From Thermoleophilaceae bacterium (GTDB lineage: Bacteria > Actinomycetota > Thermoleophilia > Solirubrobacterales > Thermoleophilaceae): DNA of 64,000 nucleotides. Location: positions 1 through 64,000 of the forward strand of contig JADGHQ010000006.1 of the NCBI GenBank assembly GCA_019683805.1, given 5' to 3'. The notes under the pieces are model-generated. The model was not told the DNA's origin. It did not search any database and was given only the letters and a program-made list of their open reading frames with translations. Positions 8,797-17,433 of the stretch are shown here, piece after piece. The number at the start of each line of letters is the position of its first letter. Within the stretch, counting starts at the first letter, position 1. Both the position numbers and the translations under genes were made by a program.

Positions 8797-8802
8797 TATC
8801 CT
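8797..8802 (+). promoter_or_regulatory. -10 box TATCCT (leaderless start at 8809)
   Basis: TATCCT ends six bases before the GTG start of the GT4 gene at 8809, so the +1 base should be the first base of the start codon. No Shine-Dalgarno sequence lies in between. Confidence 0.6.
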
Positions 8803-8808
8803 TCGTCT

Positions 8809-10026
8809 GTGACGGACGAGCGACGCCCACCCCGCGTCCTGCTGCTGATCTACGCGCTGCACGACGCCGGCGGCGCCGAGCTGCAGCTCAAGCACCTGGC
8901 GATCGGCCTCGCGCGCCGCGGCTACGAGGTCACGCTCGCGTGCATGGACCGGCTCTACGCGGACCCCGCGCCGTTCGAGGAGGCCGGGGTGCGGCCGATC
9001 TCGCTCGAGCGCGGGGGCCGGCTCGAGCGCATGCTGGCGATCCCGCTGCTCGTCCGCCTCGCGCGCGAAGCGGACCTCGTCCACTGCACGATGTGGGACG
9101 CGAGCCTCTGGGGCAGGCTGGCGGGGATCGTGGCGCGCCGCCCCGTGATCGTCGCGGACCATGCCACCGACCGCAGCGTGCAGACCGCCCGCGACGGGTC
9201 CAGCCGCCGCCACGCGATCGCCCTGCACTACCGGCTGCTCGACCGCTTCACCTACGCGACCGTCGCGTGCGCGAGCACGCAGCTCGAGCTGCTCGAGAGC
9301 GAGGGCGTGCGTCGCGAGCGGATCGCGTTCATCCGCAACGGCGTGCCGGTCGCGGCGCTGCGGGCGCAGGCGGAGGCATCCTCGCTGCGCCGCTCGGACA
9401 TCGGCCTGCCCGACGACGCCCTCGTGGTGATGCAGGTCGGCGTGTTCCGCCCGGAGAAGAACCAGCTCGCCACGCTCGAGGTCGTGCGCCGCCTGCGCGA
9501 GGAGCTGGGCGACGTGCACGCGGTGTTCGTGGGCACGGGGAAGCTGCAGGGGGAGGTCGAGCGGCGGGCGCGCGAGCTCGGCGCGGACTGGGCGCACTTC
9601 CTCGGGCTGAGGTCGGACGTCGCCCCCCTGCTCTCGCTCGCCGACCTCGCCGTGCTGCCGTCGCTCTCGGACGCCATGCCGATGACGCTGCTCGAGGCGA
9701 TGGCCCTCGGCGTCCCCGTCGTGGGCACCGACGTGGGCGACATGGGACGGGTGCTGCGCGAGACCGGGGCGGGGCTCGTCGTGCCGCCCGCCGACGAGGC
9801 GGCGCTCGCGGCTGCGTGCCGCGCTGTGCTCTCGGACGAGCCGCTGCGGCGGCGGCTCGCGGAGGCGGCGGGCGCCGCCCGTCCGACGCTCGACTCCGCC
9901 GCGATGGTCGACCGCTACTCCGCGCTCATCGACGGGGCGCTCGCCGGCATCCCGGCCGCGCGCGTCATCGGCGGGTGGCGCGCCCCGGAAGCCGCCGCGC
10001 CGGAGAAGGCCGGCACGGCGGCCTGA
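8809..10026 (+). CDS. GT4 family glycosyltransferase
   Basis: A 405-residue retaining glycosyltransferase with LLIYALHDAGGAELQLKHLA at the N-terminus (the GT4 GGAE motif), VMQVGVFRPEKNQLATLE between the domains, and the SDAMPMTLLEAMALG donor motif at roughly residues 285-300. The start codon at 8809 is fixed by the -10 box six bases upstream. It lies between two minus-strand genes (flippase and polymerase) and is probably a single-gene transcript. It most likely adds one sugar to the repeat unit; specificity is unknown. Confidence 0.9.
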   Translation: MTDERRPPRVLLLIYALHDAGGAELQLKHLAIGLARRGYEVTLACMDRLYADPAPFEEAGVRPISLERGGRLERMLAIPLLVRLAREADLVHCTMWDASLWGRLAGIVARRPVIVADHATDRSVQTARDGSSRRHAIALHYRLLDRFTYATVACASTQLELLESEGVRRERIAFIRNGVPVAALRAQAEASSLRRSDIGLPDDALVVMQVGVFRPEKNQLATLEVVRRLREELGDVHAVFVGTGKLQGEVERRARELGADWAHFLGLRSDVAPLLSLADLAVLPSLSDAMPMTLLEAMALGVPVVGTDVGDMGRVLRETGAGLVVPPADEAALAAACRAVLSDEPLRRRLAEAAGAARPTLDSAAMVDRYSALIDGALAGIPAARVIGGWRAPEAAAPEKAGTAA

Positions 10027-10058
10027 CGGTCCCCGGTCGCCGCGGGCGAGCCCGGACG

Positions 10059-11507
10059 CTACGCGGGCGCGCGCCGCGACGCCACGGCCGCCGCCGCGAG
10101 CAGCGCGATCGGCACGATCATGTCCTCGGCCGTGAAGTAGAGCGCGACGAAGGCGCTGAGCATGATCGTCGCAAGCCCCGCGCCGCAGGCGCGAACCCAC
10201 GGCGGGGAGCCGCCCGCGAAGGCGGCGCGCAGCGAGAGCCCCAGGAAGAGCAGGAACGCCGCCAGCGTCGGGATGCCGCCGATCAGCAGCAGGTAGAGGT
10301 ACTGGTTGTGGAGGAACAGCTGCGGCGTGCGGACGAAGCTGCGGGGCCCGACCTGCTCGACCACGAGCACGCCGTAGGACGCCCCCGGCCCGATCCCGGT
10401 CACGAGGTGCGCCATCGCGGTCCTCCAGGCGCGGCTCGTCTCGGTCTCGCGATCCCTGATCGAGCTCTCGCGGGACACCTCCCCCGGCGTCAGCAGCGTC
10501 TTGCCGCGCGCGACGATCGGCGAGATCTTAGAGCCGCCGCCGGCTCCCGCCCCCACGAGGGCGAGCACCAGGACCGCGCTCGCGGCGATCGCGAGCGACT
10601 TCGTCAGCCGCCCGCGCAGCCACACCCCGCCGGTGACGAGCATCAGGACCAGGCCGAAGAGGAGCCCCAGCCACATGTTCCGGTTGAAGCTCAGCAGGAT
10701 CGCGAGCAGCATCCCGACGAGCGCGAGGCCGTAGCGCAGCCCCGCTCCGGGCGGCGCCTCGAGCCGCCGCACGACGGCGTACCAGAACAGCGCGTAGCAG
10801 AGCGAGAGCCCCGGCAGCCGCACGCGGTCGAGCAGGCCGAGCCCTTCCTCGGCGCGGATGAACTGCTTGCCCGGGTCCTGCAGGAACCCGCCGAAGCCGC
10901 TGAGCGAGACGATCGCCGAGACGACGCCGGTGAGCGCGGCGAACGCCACCGCCAGGCCGAGCACCCGGCGCAGCTCGGCCGGCTCGGGGAAGAGCCTCAC
11001 CACGACGTAGAAGAGCGTGAGCAGCCCGAACTCGCGCGACCAGTCGAACGCGGTGCTGAGGTCGGTCCGACCCGCGGCCACGGCCAGGTACACCGACAGC
11101 GTCACCAGCGCGAGGAACGCCGCGAGGGCGCCGCCGGCCGCGCCGCCCCACGTGGCCCGCCGCGGTCGCGCGATCGCGACGACGAGCAGCGCGCCGAGCG
11201 CCAGTTCGTGCGGCCGCAGCCCCACCGGGCCCGCCGCGAACGACCACTTGCTCGCGTAGAAGAGCGTGTCGGTGAACACGAGCAGCAGGGCTGCGGCGGC
11301 GAGCCGGAAGCGGAAGACGAGCGAGAGCCCGGCCGCCGCGAGCAGCGGAACGAGCAGCCTCTGGAAGCGCGGCTGGACGACGCCCGCCGCGACCACGAAG
11401 TCGATGAGCAGCAGCGCCCCGCCGACCAGCGCGGCGGTCGGCAGGCGGCCGAGCCGGGCGCCGACGCTAGGCGCGGAGCGCAGGCGAGTTGCGGTAGTAG
11501 TAGCCAC
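10059..11507 (-). CDS. O-antigen ligase/Wzy-like polymerase
   Basis: A protein of up to 482 residues with about 12 transmembrane segments and a large extracytoplasmic loop (roughly residues 330-395, containing SRESSIRDRETETSRAW and LFLHNQYLYLL). HNQYL is the conserved Wzy_C/O-antigen ligase motif. It should polymerise or ligate the repeat unit outside the membrane. The GTG start at 11507 overlaps the end of the Wzz-kinase gene by 41 bases, which is long but leaves the first hydrophobic segment intact; no better start codon is obvious. It is probably co-transcribed with the kinase gene. Confidence 0.85.
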   Translation of the reverse strand: MATTTATRLRSAPSVGARLGRLPTAALVGGALLLIDFVVAAGVVQPRFQRLLVPLLAAAGLSLVFRFRLAAAALLLVFTDTLFYASKWSFAAGPVGLRPHELALGALLVVAIARPRRATWGGAAGGALAAFLALVTLSVYLAVAAGRTDLSTAFDWSREFGLLTLFYVVVRLFPEPAELRRVLGLAVAFAALTGVVSAIVSLSGFGGFLQDPGKQFIRAEEGLGLLDRVRLPGLSLCYALFWYAVVRRLEAPPGAGLRYGLALVGMLLAILLSFNRNMWLGLLFGLVLMLVTGGVWLRGRLTKSLAIAASAVLVLALVGAGAGGGSKISPIVARGKTLLTPGEVSRESSIRDRETETSRAWRTAMAHLVTGIGPGASYGVLVVEQVGPRSFVRTPQLFLHNQYLYLLLIGGIPTLAAFLLFLGLSLRAAFAGGSPPWVRACGAGLATIMLSAFVALYFTAEDMIVPIALLAAAAVASRRAPA

Positions 11508-13113
11508 CGCGCTCGACCGGGGCGAGATTCGCGACCACGCCGAGCGCGTAGCCGCCGAGCAGGTTGAGCTGCTTGCGGAAGTCGACCGCCGCGTCGCGCC
11601 GCGTCTGCCCGAGGCCGCTGACGATCACGATCCCCGAGACCTGGGGCACGAGCGATACCGCGTCGCTGACGACCGAGATCGGCGGGCTGTCGAAGATCAC
11701 GAGCTCGAAGCGGTCCTCGAGCTCCTCGATCACGGTGCGCATCCGGTCGCTGTCGAGCAGCTCGGAGGGGTTGGGTGGCACCGGGCCGCTGGGCAGCACC
11801 GAGAGGCGGCGGGAGCCCGCCATCCGATCGGGGCCGAGCGGAACCTCGACCAGCGCGTCGTCGATGTCGCGGTGCCCAGCGAGCACCGACGAGAGCCCCC
11901 GGGGCTCGTCGCCGCCGAGATCGCTCGAGAGGTCGCCCTTGTGCAGGTCGGTCTCGACGAGCACGACGTTGTCGCCCATCTCGGCCATGGCGAGCGCGAG
12001 GCCGCGGGCGACCGTCGACTTCCCGTCGCCCGGCGTGGGGCTCGCGATCAGGATCGAGCTCAGCGGACGATCGACGTTGAAGTAGCGGAGGTTCGCGCGC
12101 AACGCGCGGAACGCCTCGGAGTCGGCGCCTCGCAGGGGGGCGCCCGTCCCGTCGAGCAGGGCGCGCCTCCCCAGCCCGGCGAGCGCGCCGGTGCGCGGCA
12201 CGCGGGCGAGCACGGGCAGCCCGTACACCTGCTCGAGCTGGTCGACCGTCTTGATGCGCCGGTCGACTCGCTCGAACAGCGCCGCCAGCCCGAAGCCGAG
12301 CACGCCGCCGAGGACGACCCCGAGCAGGACGTTCCGCTTGGTGTGGGGGCCGGACGGCGAGGTGGGCCGACTCGCGCGCTGGACCAGCTCGGCCTCGCCC
12401 GTCTGCAGCGCCTGCGCGAGCCTGAGATTGTCGAGCCGGTTGCGCAGCGCGCGCTCCTGGACGCCGCCCAGCTGGTTGGGCGCGAGCCGCGCGAGGCTGC
12501 GCTCGACGAGCTGGATCGCCTCCTGCAGCTGCGCGCGCTCGGCGTTGCGGCGGAAGTCGATGTACGCCTCGCCGTAGGCGTTCGCCATGCTCGCGGAGAG
12601 CGTCGGCGACCGCGTGGTGGCGGCGATCTCGACGATGTTGGAGTCGCCGCTCGCCGAGACCTCGACGCTGTCCCGCACCTCGCCCGCGGTGATGCCGCGG
12701 CCCAGCCTCCGGGCGGTCAGCTCGGCGACCGTGCCGAGCGACACCAGCGCGTCGTTGGTGGCCGCCTCGCGCGTCGGGTCGACGAAGCCGCTGTCGGCCG
12801 CGGAGGTGCCGAGCAGCGCCGTCGGGGGCGGGCGGAAGAGCAGGTTCGCCTTCGCGGTGTACTCCTTGGGCTGGCGCGCGGAGACGATCCCGACGATCAG
12901 CGGCACGAGCACGAGCGCCTGGAGGAAGACGAGCTTGCGGTTGCGCAGGATGCGCACGATCTGCTCGAGCACGCCTTCCTGGGCCGGCTGGGCGGGGGGC
13001 GCCGAGATCGGCTCGTACGGCGAGGGGTCGAGGGGCTCGCTCTGGCGTGGAATCGGCGTTCGCGTCCCTCTGACACGGCCGCGCCCGGCCGGGCGCTGGG
13101 GAGATGTAGACAT
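11467..13113 (-). CDS. Wzz chain-length determinant fused to BY-kinase (CpsD/CapB-like)
   Basis: A 548-residue fusion. The Wzz part has transmembrane segments near residues 62-79 and 261-279 flanking an extracellular coiled region. The cytoplasmic tyrosine autokinase has Walker A SPTPGDGKST (358-367), Walker A' VLVETDLHKG (384-393) and Walker B VIFDSPP (472-478). It ends in a short GGYYYRN tyrosine cluster, the autophosphorylation site. It controls chain length with the polymerase next door, and its phosphatase partner is probably the PHP protein at 17434. I prefer ATG 13113 over the GTG at 13140: the -10 box TAACCT ends only three bases before that GTG, so transcription should start after it. 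Confidence 0.9.
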   Translation of the reverse strand: MSTSPQRPAGRGRVRGTRTPIPRQSEPLDPSPYEPISAPPAQPAQEGVLEQIVRILRNRKLVFLQALVLVPLIVGIVSARQPKEYTAKANLLFRPPPTALLGTSAADSGFVDPTREAATNDALVSLGTVAELTARRLGRGITAGEVRDSVEVSASGDSNIVEIAATTRSPTLSASMANAYGEAYIDFRRNAERAQLQEAIQLVERSLARLAPNQLGGVQERALRNRLDNLRLAQALQTGEAELVQRASRPTSPSGPHTKRNVLLGVVLGGVLGFGLAALFERVDRRIKTVDQLEQVYGLPVLARVPRTGALAGLGRRALLDGTGAPLRGADSEAFRALRANLRYFNVDRPLSSILIASPTPGDGKSTVARGLALAMAEMGDNVVLVETDLHKGDLSSDLGGDEPRGLSSVLAGHRDIDDALVEVPLGPDRMAGSRRLSVLPSGPVPPNPSELLDSDRMRTVIEELEDRFELVIFDSPPISVVSDAVSLVPQVSGIVIVSGLGQTRRDAAVDFRKQLNLLGGYALGVVANLAPVERGGYYYRNSPALRA

Positions 13114-13143
13114 GGATGAGCTGGTTCCGCGTGCGGTCACCGC

Positions 13144-13149
13144 AGGTTA
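13144..13149 (-). promoter_or_regulatory. -10 box TAACCT for the Wzz-kinase gene
   Basis: On the minus strand TAACCT is followed about seven bases later by the expected start site near 13137. That leaves a leader of about 24 bases before ATG 13113 and rules out the GTG at 13140. Confidence 0.5.
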
Positions 13150-13284
13150 CTCGCTGAATCGCATTGGTGAAGGCGGTGGCCGCTCGGCGGCTCTCCCAGG
13201 AGCGCGACGTGCCCGCCCCATGCCTGTGTGGTCGTCCGCCGGAGCGGATCTTCGAGGGCTGCACGGCTTCGTGCGGAGGAGCGT

Positions 13285-14412
13285 TCAGCGCCGGCCGCGC
13301 AGCCGCCCGGCCGCGCGCCTCAGCGGCTCGCGCGCCCGGGGCGGGAGCGCACGCAGGCGCCGGCGCGCCCACGCGTAGCTCGCCACGGCGAGGTGCGCGG
13401 GGCGCCCGCGGCGCACGACCGTCCAGCTCTCGGCGTGGCGGCGCCCGGTCTCGAGGCGCTGCTTCCAGCCCTCGTCGCCCCGCAGCAGGTCGTAGATCGC
13501 GGCGCCCTCGTCGCACGCCTCCTGCACGCTGCGCAGGACCATGACCGTGCCGAGGCGCGCGTCGCGGTACTCGGGGTCGAAGCCCCCGAGGTAGGAGAAC
13601 CAGCGCCCGCCCACGAGCCAGCCGTAGAGCGCGGCTGCGCGGCGGCCGTCGAGGTCGAGCAGCAGCAGCCGCAGCCACCCCCGCTCGAGCGTGCGCCGCG
13701 CGAGCTCGAGGTGGAAGCGGCGCACGTGCTCGGGCAGAGCCTGGGAGCCGCCCTTCTCGTCCCAGCGGGCCAGGTGCAGGCGGAAGAAGTCGTGCATGTC
13801 GGCGGGAACCTCGCCCGCCGACGCCGTCAGCCGCCAGCTCGCCCGGTGGCGCTGCTCGAGCCGGCGCGGGTGGCGGCGCAGCTCGGCCCGCGTGCGCGAG
13901 CCGCGGCTGGCGAGCCAACCCTCGTAACCCTCGGGGCCGAGCTCGATGAACGGCAGCACGGCGGGGCGGTCGTCCCGCAGCGCTCGGCCGGCCGGGAGCG
14001 ACCCGGCCAGCGCCTCGACGAAGCCGCTGCCCCGCTCCAGGCGGTCGAGCCGGACGAGCTGCCAGCGGCGACCGAGCGAGGCGAGCGCCGGACCGCACGC
14101 CCGCGCGAAGTCGAGCTCGTCCTCCTCCGCGCACGCCGGCCCGAACCAGTCGCCAACGAGCGAGCCCGCGAAGCGCAGCACGCCGATCCCGCGCCGGCGG
14201 GAGAGCGCGAGCGGCAGGACGGCCTTCACGGCGTCCGCGGCGTCGCGGCCGACGAGCACAACCGGCGACTCGTCGGGATGCGTGGCGAGCCAGGCGCCGT
14301 GCCACTCCGGGGTGACGAAGACGTTCGCGCGCCGCTCGGCGAGCTCCCGCCACGCCGCCACGACCTCAGGCGACGGCGTCTCGACGACCTCCACTGTCGC
14401 GATCCGGCTCAC
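13285..14412 (-). CDS. FemAB-like GNAT acyltransferase, copy 2
   Basis: A 375-residue member of the same FemAB-like family as the protein at 3957-5147, with AWRELAERRANVFVTPEWHGAW near the start, GYEGWLASRG, a GWLRLLLLDLDGRRAAALYGW strand pair, and AIYDLLRGDEGWKQRLETGRR near the end. The GTG start overlaps the TGA of the upstream glycosyltransferase as GTGA, so it is the third gene of the operon FemAB - GT4 - FemAB (16567 to 13285). It probably modifies a sugar residue with an acyl or aminoacyl group. The donor is unknown. Confidence 0.82.
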   Translation of the reverse strand: MSRIATVEVVETPSPEVVAAWRELAERRANVFVTPEWHGAWLATHPDESPVVLVGRDAADAVKAVLPLALSRRRGIGVLRFAGSLVGDWFGPACAEEDELDFARACGPALASLGRRWQLVRLDRLERGSGFVEALAGSLPAGRALRDDRPAVLPFIELGPEGYEGWLASRGSRTRAELRRHPRRLEQRHRASWRLTASAGEVPADMHDFFRLHLARWDEKGGSQALPEHVRRFHLELARRTLERGWLRLLLLDLDGRRAAALYGWLVGGRWFSYLGGFDPEYRDARLGTVMVLRSVQEACDEGAAIYDLLRGDEGWKQRLETGRRHAESWTVVRRGRPAHLAVASYAWARRRLRALPPRAREPLRRAAGRLRGRR

Positions 14413-15491
14413 CTGCGCAGATGCTCCCGATAGGCGGAGAGCGTCAGGCGCGCGACGTTCCGCCAGCTCGCCTCCCCGGCCGCGCGCGCGGTCTTGGCCG
14501 ACATCTCCCCGGCGAGGCGCGGGTCGCCCAGGACCTCCGCGAGCGCGGCCGCGAGCGCGGTCGGGTCCTCGGGCGCCACGAGCCGGCCGCCGCCCGGCGT
14601 CACGAGCTCGGGGAGCCCGCCCACGCGCGTCGCGACGATCGGCCTGGCGAAGCGCCGCGCGAGCGAGCCGACGCCGCTCTGACTCGCGGCCCGGTAGGGC
14701 AGCGCGACGCAGGTGGCGTCCCCGAACAGACGCGGCAGCTCCGCGTCGGGCACGTGCCCGCGCTCGACGGTCACGCGCGCGTCCTCGAGCACCGGGTGGT
14801 CGGGGAGCGGCCCGGCGCCGGCCACGACGAGCCGCGCCTGAGGGACGCGCTCCCACACCGCCGGCATGGCCTCGAGCAGGACGTCGAGCCCCTTGTGGGG
14901 GTGGAGGATCCCGAAGAAGAGCACCGTGGGCCGCTCGGGGAGCGGACGCTGCTCCACCTCCTCGACGCCATGCGGCACGACCACCACCGGCGCGCGCGGC
15001 GCCCACACGTCCAGCAGCTGGTCCCGCGCGGACTCGGCGTGCACGAACACGACGCCCGCTCCAAGGACCAGCAGTCGCTGGACCTGCTCCTTCAGCGGCC
15101 GCCGCCTGGTGCCGGGGTGGGTGACGGGGTCGTGGACGGTCAGCGCGTAGCGGCGGGGCCGCGCGCCCGCCGCCCAGACGAGCCGCCAGTCGTTGGGCAC
15201 GGAGTCCTGCAGGTGCACGAAATCAGGGCGCCAGTCCCGCAGCGAGCGCGCGATGCGGGCCATCGGGACGAGCGCGCCGGCGTCGCGGACCCTGCCCGGC
15301 AGCTCGATCCGGCGGGCGCCGTGGGCGTGCCGCTCCACGTAGTCGCGCCGGGCCGCTTCGTCGCCGCCGAACTCCTCGGCGTGGGCGCGCGAGAGCAGTG
15401 TCACCTCCGCGCCCTCCTCGTGCAGGCCGCCCGCGAGGCCCGCGCAGTAGCGCAGGAACCAGTCGCACGCGAGGACCACGCGCTCGCTCAT
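14409..15491 (-). CDS. GT4 family glycosyltransferase
   Basis: A 360-residue GT-B glycosyltransferase: VVLACDWFLRYCAGLAGGLHEEGAEVTLLSR at the N-terminus, VLFFGILHPHKGLDVLLEA at the domain junction, and ATCVALPYRAASQSGVGSLA in place of the usual E-x7-E region, as in several GT4 subfamilies. The ATG at 15491 overlaps the TGA of the upstream FemAB-like gene by four bases and its own stop overlaps the next FemAB start. Sandwiching a sugar transferase between two FemAB-like genes suggests the three act on the same sugar residue. Confidence 0.87.
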   Translation of the reverse strand: MSERVVLACDWFLRYCAGLAGGLHEEGAEVTLLSRAHAEEFGGDEAARRDYVERHAHGARRIELPGRVRDAGALVPMARIARSLRDWRPDFVHLQDSVPNDWRLVWAAGARPRRYALTVHDPVTHPGTRRRPLKEQVQRLLVLGAGVVFVHAESARDQLLDVWAPRAPVVVVPHGVEEVEQRPLPERPTVLFFGILHPHKGLDVLLEAMPAVWERVPQARLVVAGAGPLPDHPVLEDARVTVERGHVPDAELPRLFGDATCVALPYRAASQSGVGSLARRFARPIVATRVGGLPELVTPGGGRLVAPEDPTALAAALAEVLGDPRLAGEMSAKTARAAGEASWRNVARLTLSAYREHLRR

Positions 15492-16567
15492 GACGGCGCG
15501 CGCCGCGCGAGCCGGGCCCGGACGCCGTCGCGCGCGCGCTTGAGCACAGGCCGCAGGCCGGCGCGGTAGGCGAACCCCGGCAGCCCCGCGAGGCCGCGGT
15601 AGGCGCGCAGGGCGACGCGCGGACGGGTCGTGTCGGCCCAGCGCAGCTTGTAGGCGTCGGGGCCGCCCAGGAAGTCGTAGAACGAGAGGCCCTCGGCGAT
15701 CGAGGCCTCGAGAACCTTCGCCCGCAGCACGAGCCCAGGCGACAGGCGGCCGTAGTTCTCCAGGAAGCCGGTCTTGATCAGGAACCCGCCGCCCGCGAAC
15801 GCGCAGCCGTAGTCGACCGCGATCGCGCTTCCGTCCAGCTCGAGCAGGTAGAGGCGCAGCCAGCCGCGCCGCGCGGCGACGAGCGCGAACTCGCGGTAGA
15901 GCGCCGCGGTCACGGGGGTCGAGGCGATCGCCGTCCCGCTGCGCGCCTTCCAGCCCGAGCCCTCCACCTCGAACACGCGCTCGAGCTCGGCGTCCAGCTC
16001 GTCGCCGCCGCGCACCTCGCGGAATCCCAGCTCGCCCTCGCGCTCGAGTCCACGCGTTCGCCGGCCCACCTGCTGGCGCAGGTCGCGGCTGACCGAGGCG
16101 AGCAGCTCGTCGTATGTGTCGGGCAGCTCCCGATAGGGGCTGAGCGGTCCCGGGGCCGGCACGCTCCGGAAACCGGTCCGCCGCAGGGTCGCGCGGGTCA
16201 CCTCGAGGCTCGTACCGTGGGAGGGAAGGTGCGACAGCACGATCGTGCCCGGCGCGAGGCGCGCCACCTCGCGCCAGAGCTCTTCGCGCGCGGCGTCGTC
16301 GTCGGCGACGGCGTCCCAATCGCCCGAGTGGGGGTTCGCGGTCGCGACGAGCCTGCGGCCCGCGCGACGCAGGAAGACCCCGGCGCGCAGCCGGCCGCCG
16401 TCCTCGAGCAGGACCCGGACCAGCTCGCCCGAGCCGAACGCCCGCCACCAGGCGCTCAGCCATTCCCAGGTGAGGAAAGGGCTCCCGCCGACCTCCGCCA
16501 GCCGGTCCCACTCCTCGATCAGGCGAGCGTCCGGCTCCTCGTCCGGCGCAAGCATGCGGACTCCCAT
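15488..16567 (-). CDS. FemAB-like GNAT acyltransferase, copy 3
   Basis: A 359-residue FemAB-like protein of a different subgroup from copies 1 and 2. It has SPFLTWEWLSAWW, NPHSGDWDAV, a basic RDLRQQVGRRTRGLERE segment, the SGWKARSGTAIAS donor-site block, and FYDFLGGPDAYKLRW, which is shared almost word for word with the protein at 31026-32159. It heads the FemAB - GT4 - FemAB operon. A TAGCCT -10 box ends 10 bases before the ATG, so the mRNA has almost no leader. The acyl donor and target sugar are unknown. Confidence 0.82.
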   Translation of the reverse strand: MGVRMLAPDEEPDARLIEEWDRLAEVGGSPFLTWEWLSAWWRAFGSGELVRVLLEDGGRLRAGVFLRRAGRRLVATANPHSGDWDAVADDDAAREELWREVARLAPGTIVLSHLPSHGTSLEVTRATLRRTGFRSVPAPGPLSPYRELPDTYDELLASVSRDLRQQVGRRTRGLEREGELGFREVRGGDELDAELERVFEVEGSGWKARSGTAIASTPVTAALYREFALVAARRGWLRLYLLELDGSAIAVDYGCAFAGGGFLIKTGFLENYGRLSPGLVLRAKVLEASIAEGLSFYDFLGGPDAYKLRWADTTRPRVALRAYRGLAGLPGFAYRAGLRPVLKRARDGVRARLARRAPS

Positions 16568-16577
16568 GGCCTCGGCA

Positions 16578-16583
16578 GGCTAG
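16578..16583 (-). promoter_or_regulatory. -10 box TAGCCT, near-leaderless start
   Basis: The minus strand reads TAGCCT ending 10 bases before ATG 16567. The expected start site leaves a leader of about 3-4 bases and no room for a Shine-Dalgarno sequence. Confidence 0.5.
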
Positions 16584-16622
16584 ATGATCGACTCCCCCGT
16601 CTCCGCGCCCGCGGGGCCGCCG

Positions 16623-17399
16623 TCAGCCGCGGCGCGCGCGACGCAGGCGGGCGGCCGCCCCGGCGGCCAGGTGTGCGGGCGCCAGCCCGCGCACGCTGCG
16701 CGCGCGGCGGGCGATCCGCAGCTGCAGCTCGCCCGCCCCCTCGCCGTGGTACACGCCCACGCGCGGCCAGCGCAGCGGCAGCGGCTCCGCGGCCCGCCGC
16801 GGCACGGTGCAGGCGAACGCGTACCCCGCGTCGCGGGCCGCCGCGACCACCCGCTCGTCGTGATCGCCGTAGGGGTAGGCGAGCGAGAGGCAGCGCTCGC
16901 GCATCTCCTCCTCGCAGCGTTCCCGCGACCCGGCGAGCTCGCGCGCGAGCTGCTCGTCGGAGACGGCGGTGAGCCGCGGATGGGAGCACGTGTGCGCGCC
17001 GATCTCCCAGCCCTCGTCGCGCAGGCCCCGCAGCTCGTCCCAGGACAGGCAGAGGAGCTCCGCCTCGTGCGGCCCGCCGATCCACGTGTCGTAGCCGTCC
17101 CACGCCATCGGGCGCCCGCTCCCCGGGTAGTCGGTCGGGACGAACACGCTCGCCGGGATGCCGAGCCTGGCGAGCACCGGATACGCGAGCTCGAGGACGG
17201 AGCGGTGCGCGTCGTCGAAGGTCACCGCGAGGGTGAGCTCGTGGCGCGGCGAGGTGAGTGCGTCGCGGAGGGTGGCCCCGCGCCAGCCGGCCCGGACGAG
17301 CGACTCGAGCTGAGCCTCGAAGTGCTCGGGCTTGACGGAGGTGGCCGCCGGCCACGCCTCGCTGACCGCGTGGTAGCAGAGGACGAGGACCCTGGGCAT
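16623..17399 (-). CDS. polysaccharide deacetylase (NodB/CE4 family), second copy
   Basis: A 258-residue CE4-type protein: VLVLCYHAVSEAW at the N-terminus, motif 1 as TFDDAH (the usual Gly after DD is Ala), motif 2 as AHTCSHPRL (both metal His present), and SLAYPYGDHDERV. The metal ligands look intact, so it is probably active despite the altered motif 1. It has no signal peptide. It starts from a bidirectional promoter shared with the PHP phosphatase gene and runs toward the FemAB operon, ending 56 bases before that operon starts, so read-through is possible. Confidence 0.85.
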   Translation of the reverse strand: MPRVLVLCYHAVSEAWPAATSVKPEHFEAQLESLVRAGWRGATLRDALTSPRHELTLAVTFDDAHRSVLELAYPVLARLGIPASVFVPTDYPGSGRPMAWDGYDTWIGGPHEAELLCLSWDELRGLRDEGWEIGAHTCSHPRLTAVSDEQLARELAGSRERCEEEMRERCLSLAYPYGDHDERVVAAARDAGYAFACTVPRRAAEPLPLRWPRVGVYHGEGAGELQLRIARRARSVRGLAPAHLAAGAAARLRRARRG

Positions 17400-17412
17400 G
17401 TGCGAGGCCCGC

Positions 17413-17422
17413 AGAGTACAGT
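17413..17422. promoter_or_regulatory. overlapping back-to-back -10 elements (AGAGTACAGT)
   Basis: TACAGT on the plus strand (17417-17422) and TACTCT on the minus strand (17418-17413) share two base pairs. They precede the plus-strand GTG 17434 by 11 bases and the minus-strand ATG 17399 by 13 bases, leaving only a few leader bases each way. Confidence 0.6.
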
Positions 17423-17433
17423 CTCGGACGCCC

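Noticed and set aside
7114-10200. A 1028-codon minus-strand open frame covering the flippase, a GT4 and part of the polymerase
   Set aside because: It is an antisense or out-of-frame shadow of well-recognised genes, Arg/Ala/Gly/Pro-rich, with no family similarity; such long shadows are normal in DNA this GC-rich.
11102-14353. A 1083-codon minus-strand frame across the polymerase, Wzz-kinase and FemAB-like genes
   Set aside because: Out-of-frame shadow; all three underlying genes have intact motifs in other frames.
16623-17399. Second deacetylase considered inactive because motif 1 reads TFDDAH instead of TFDDG
   Set aside because: Both Asp residues and the H-x4-H metal ligands are present, so a loss of activity is not supported.
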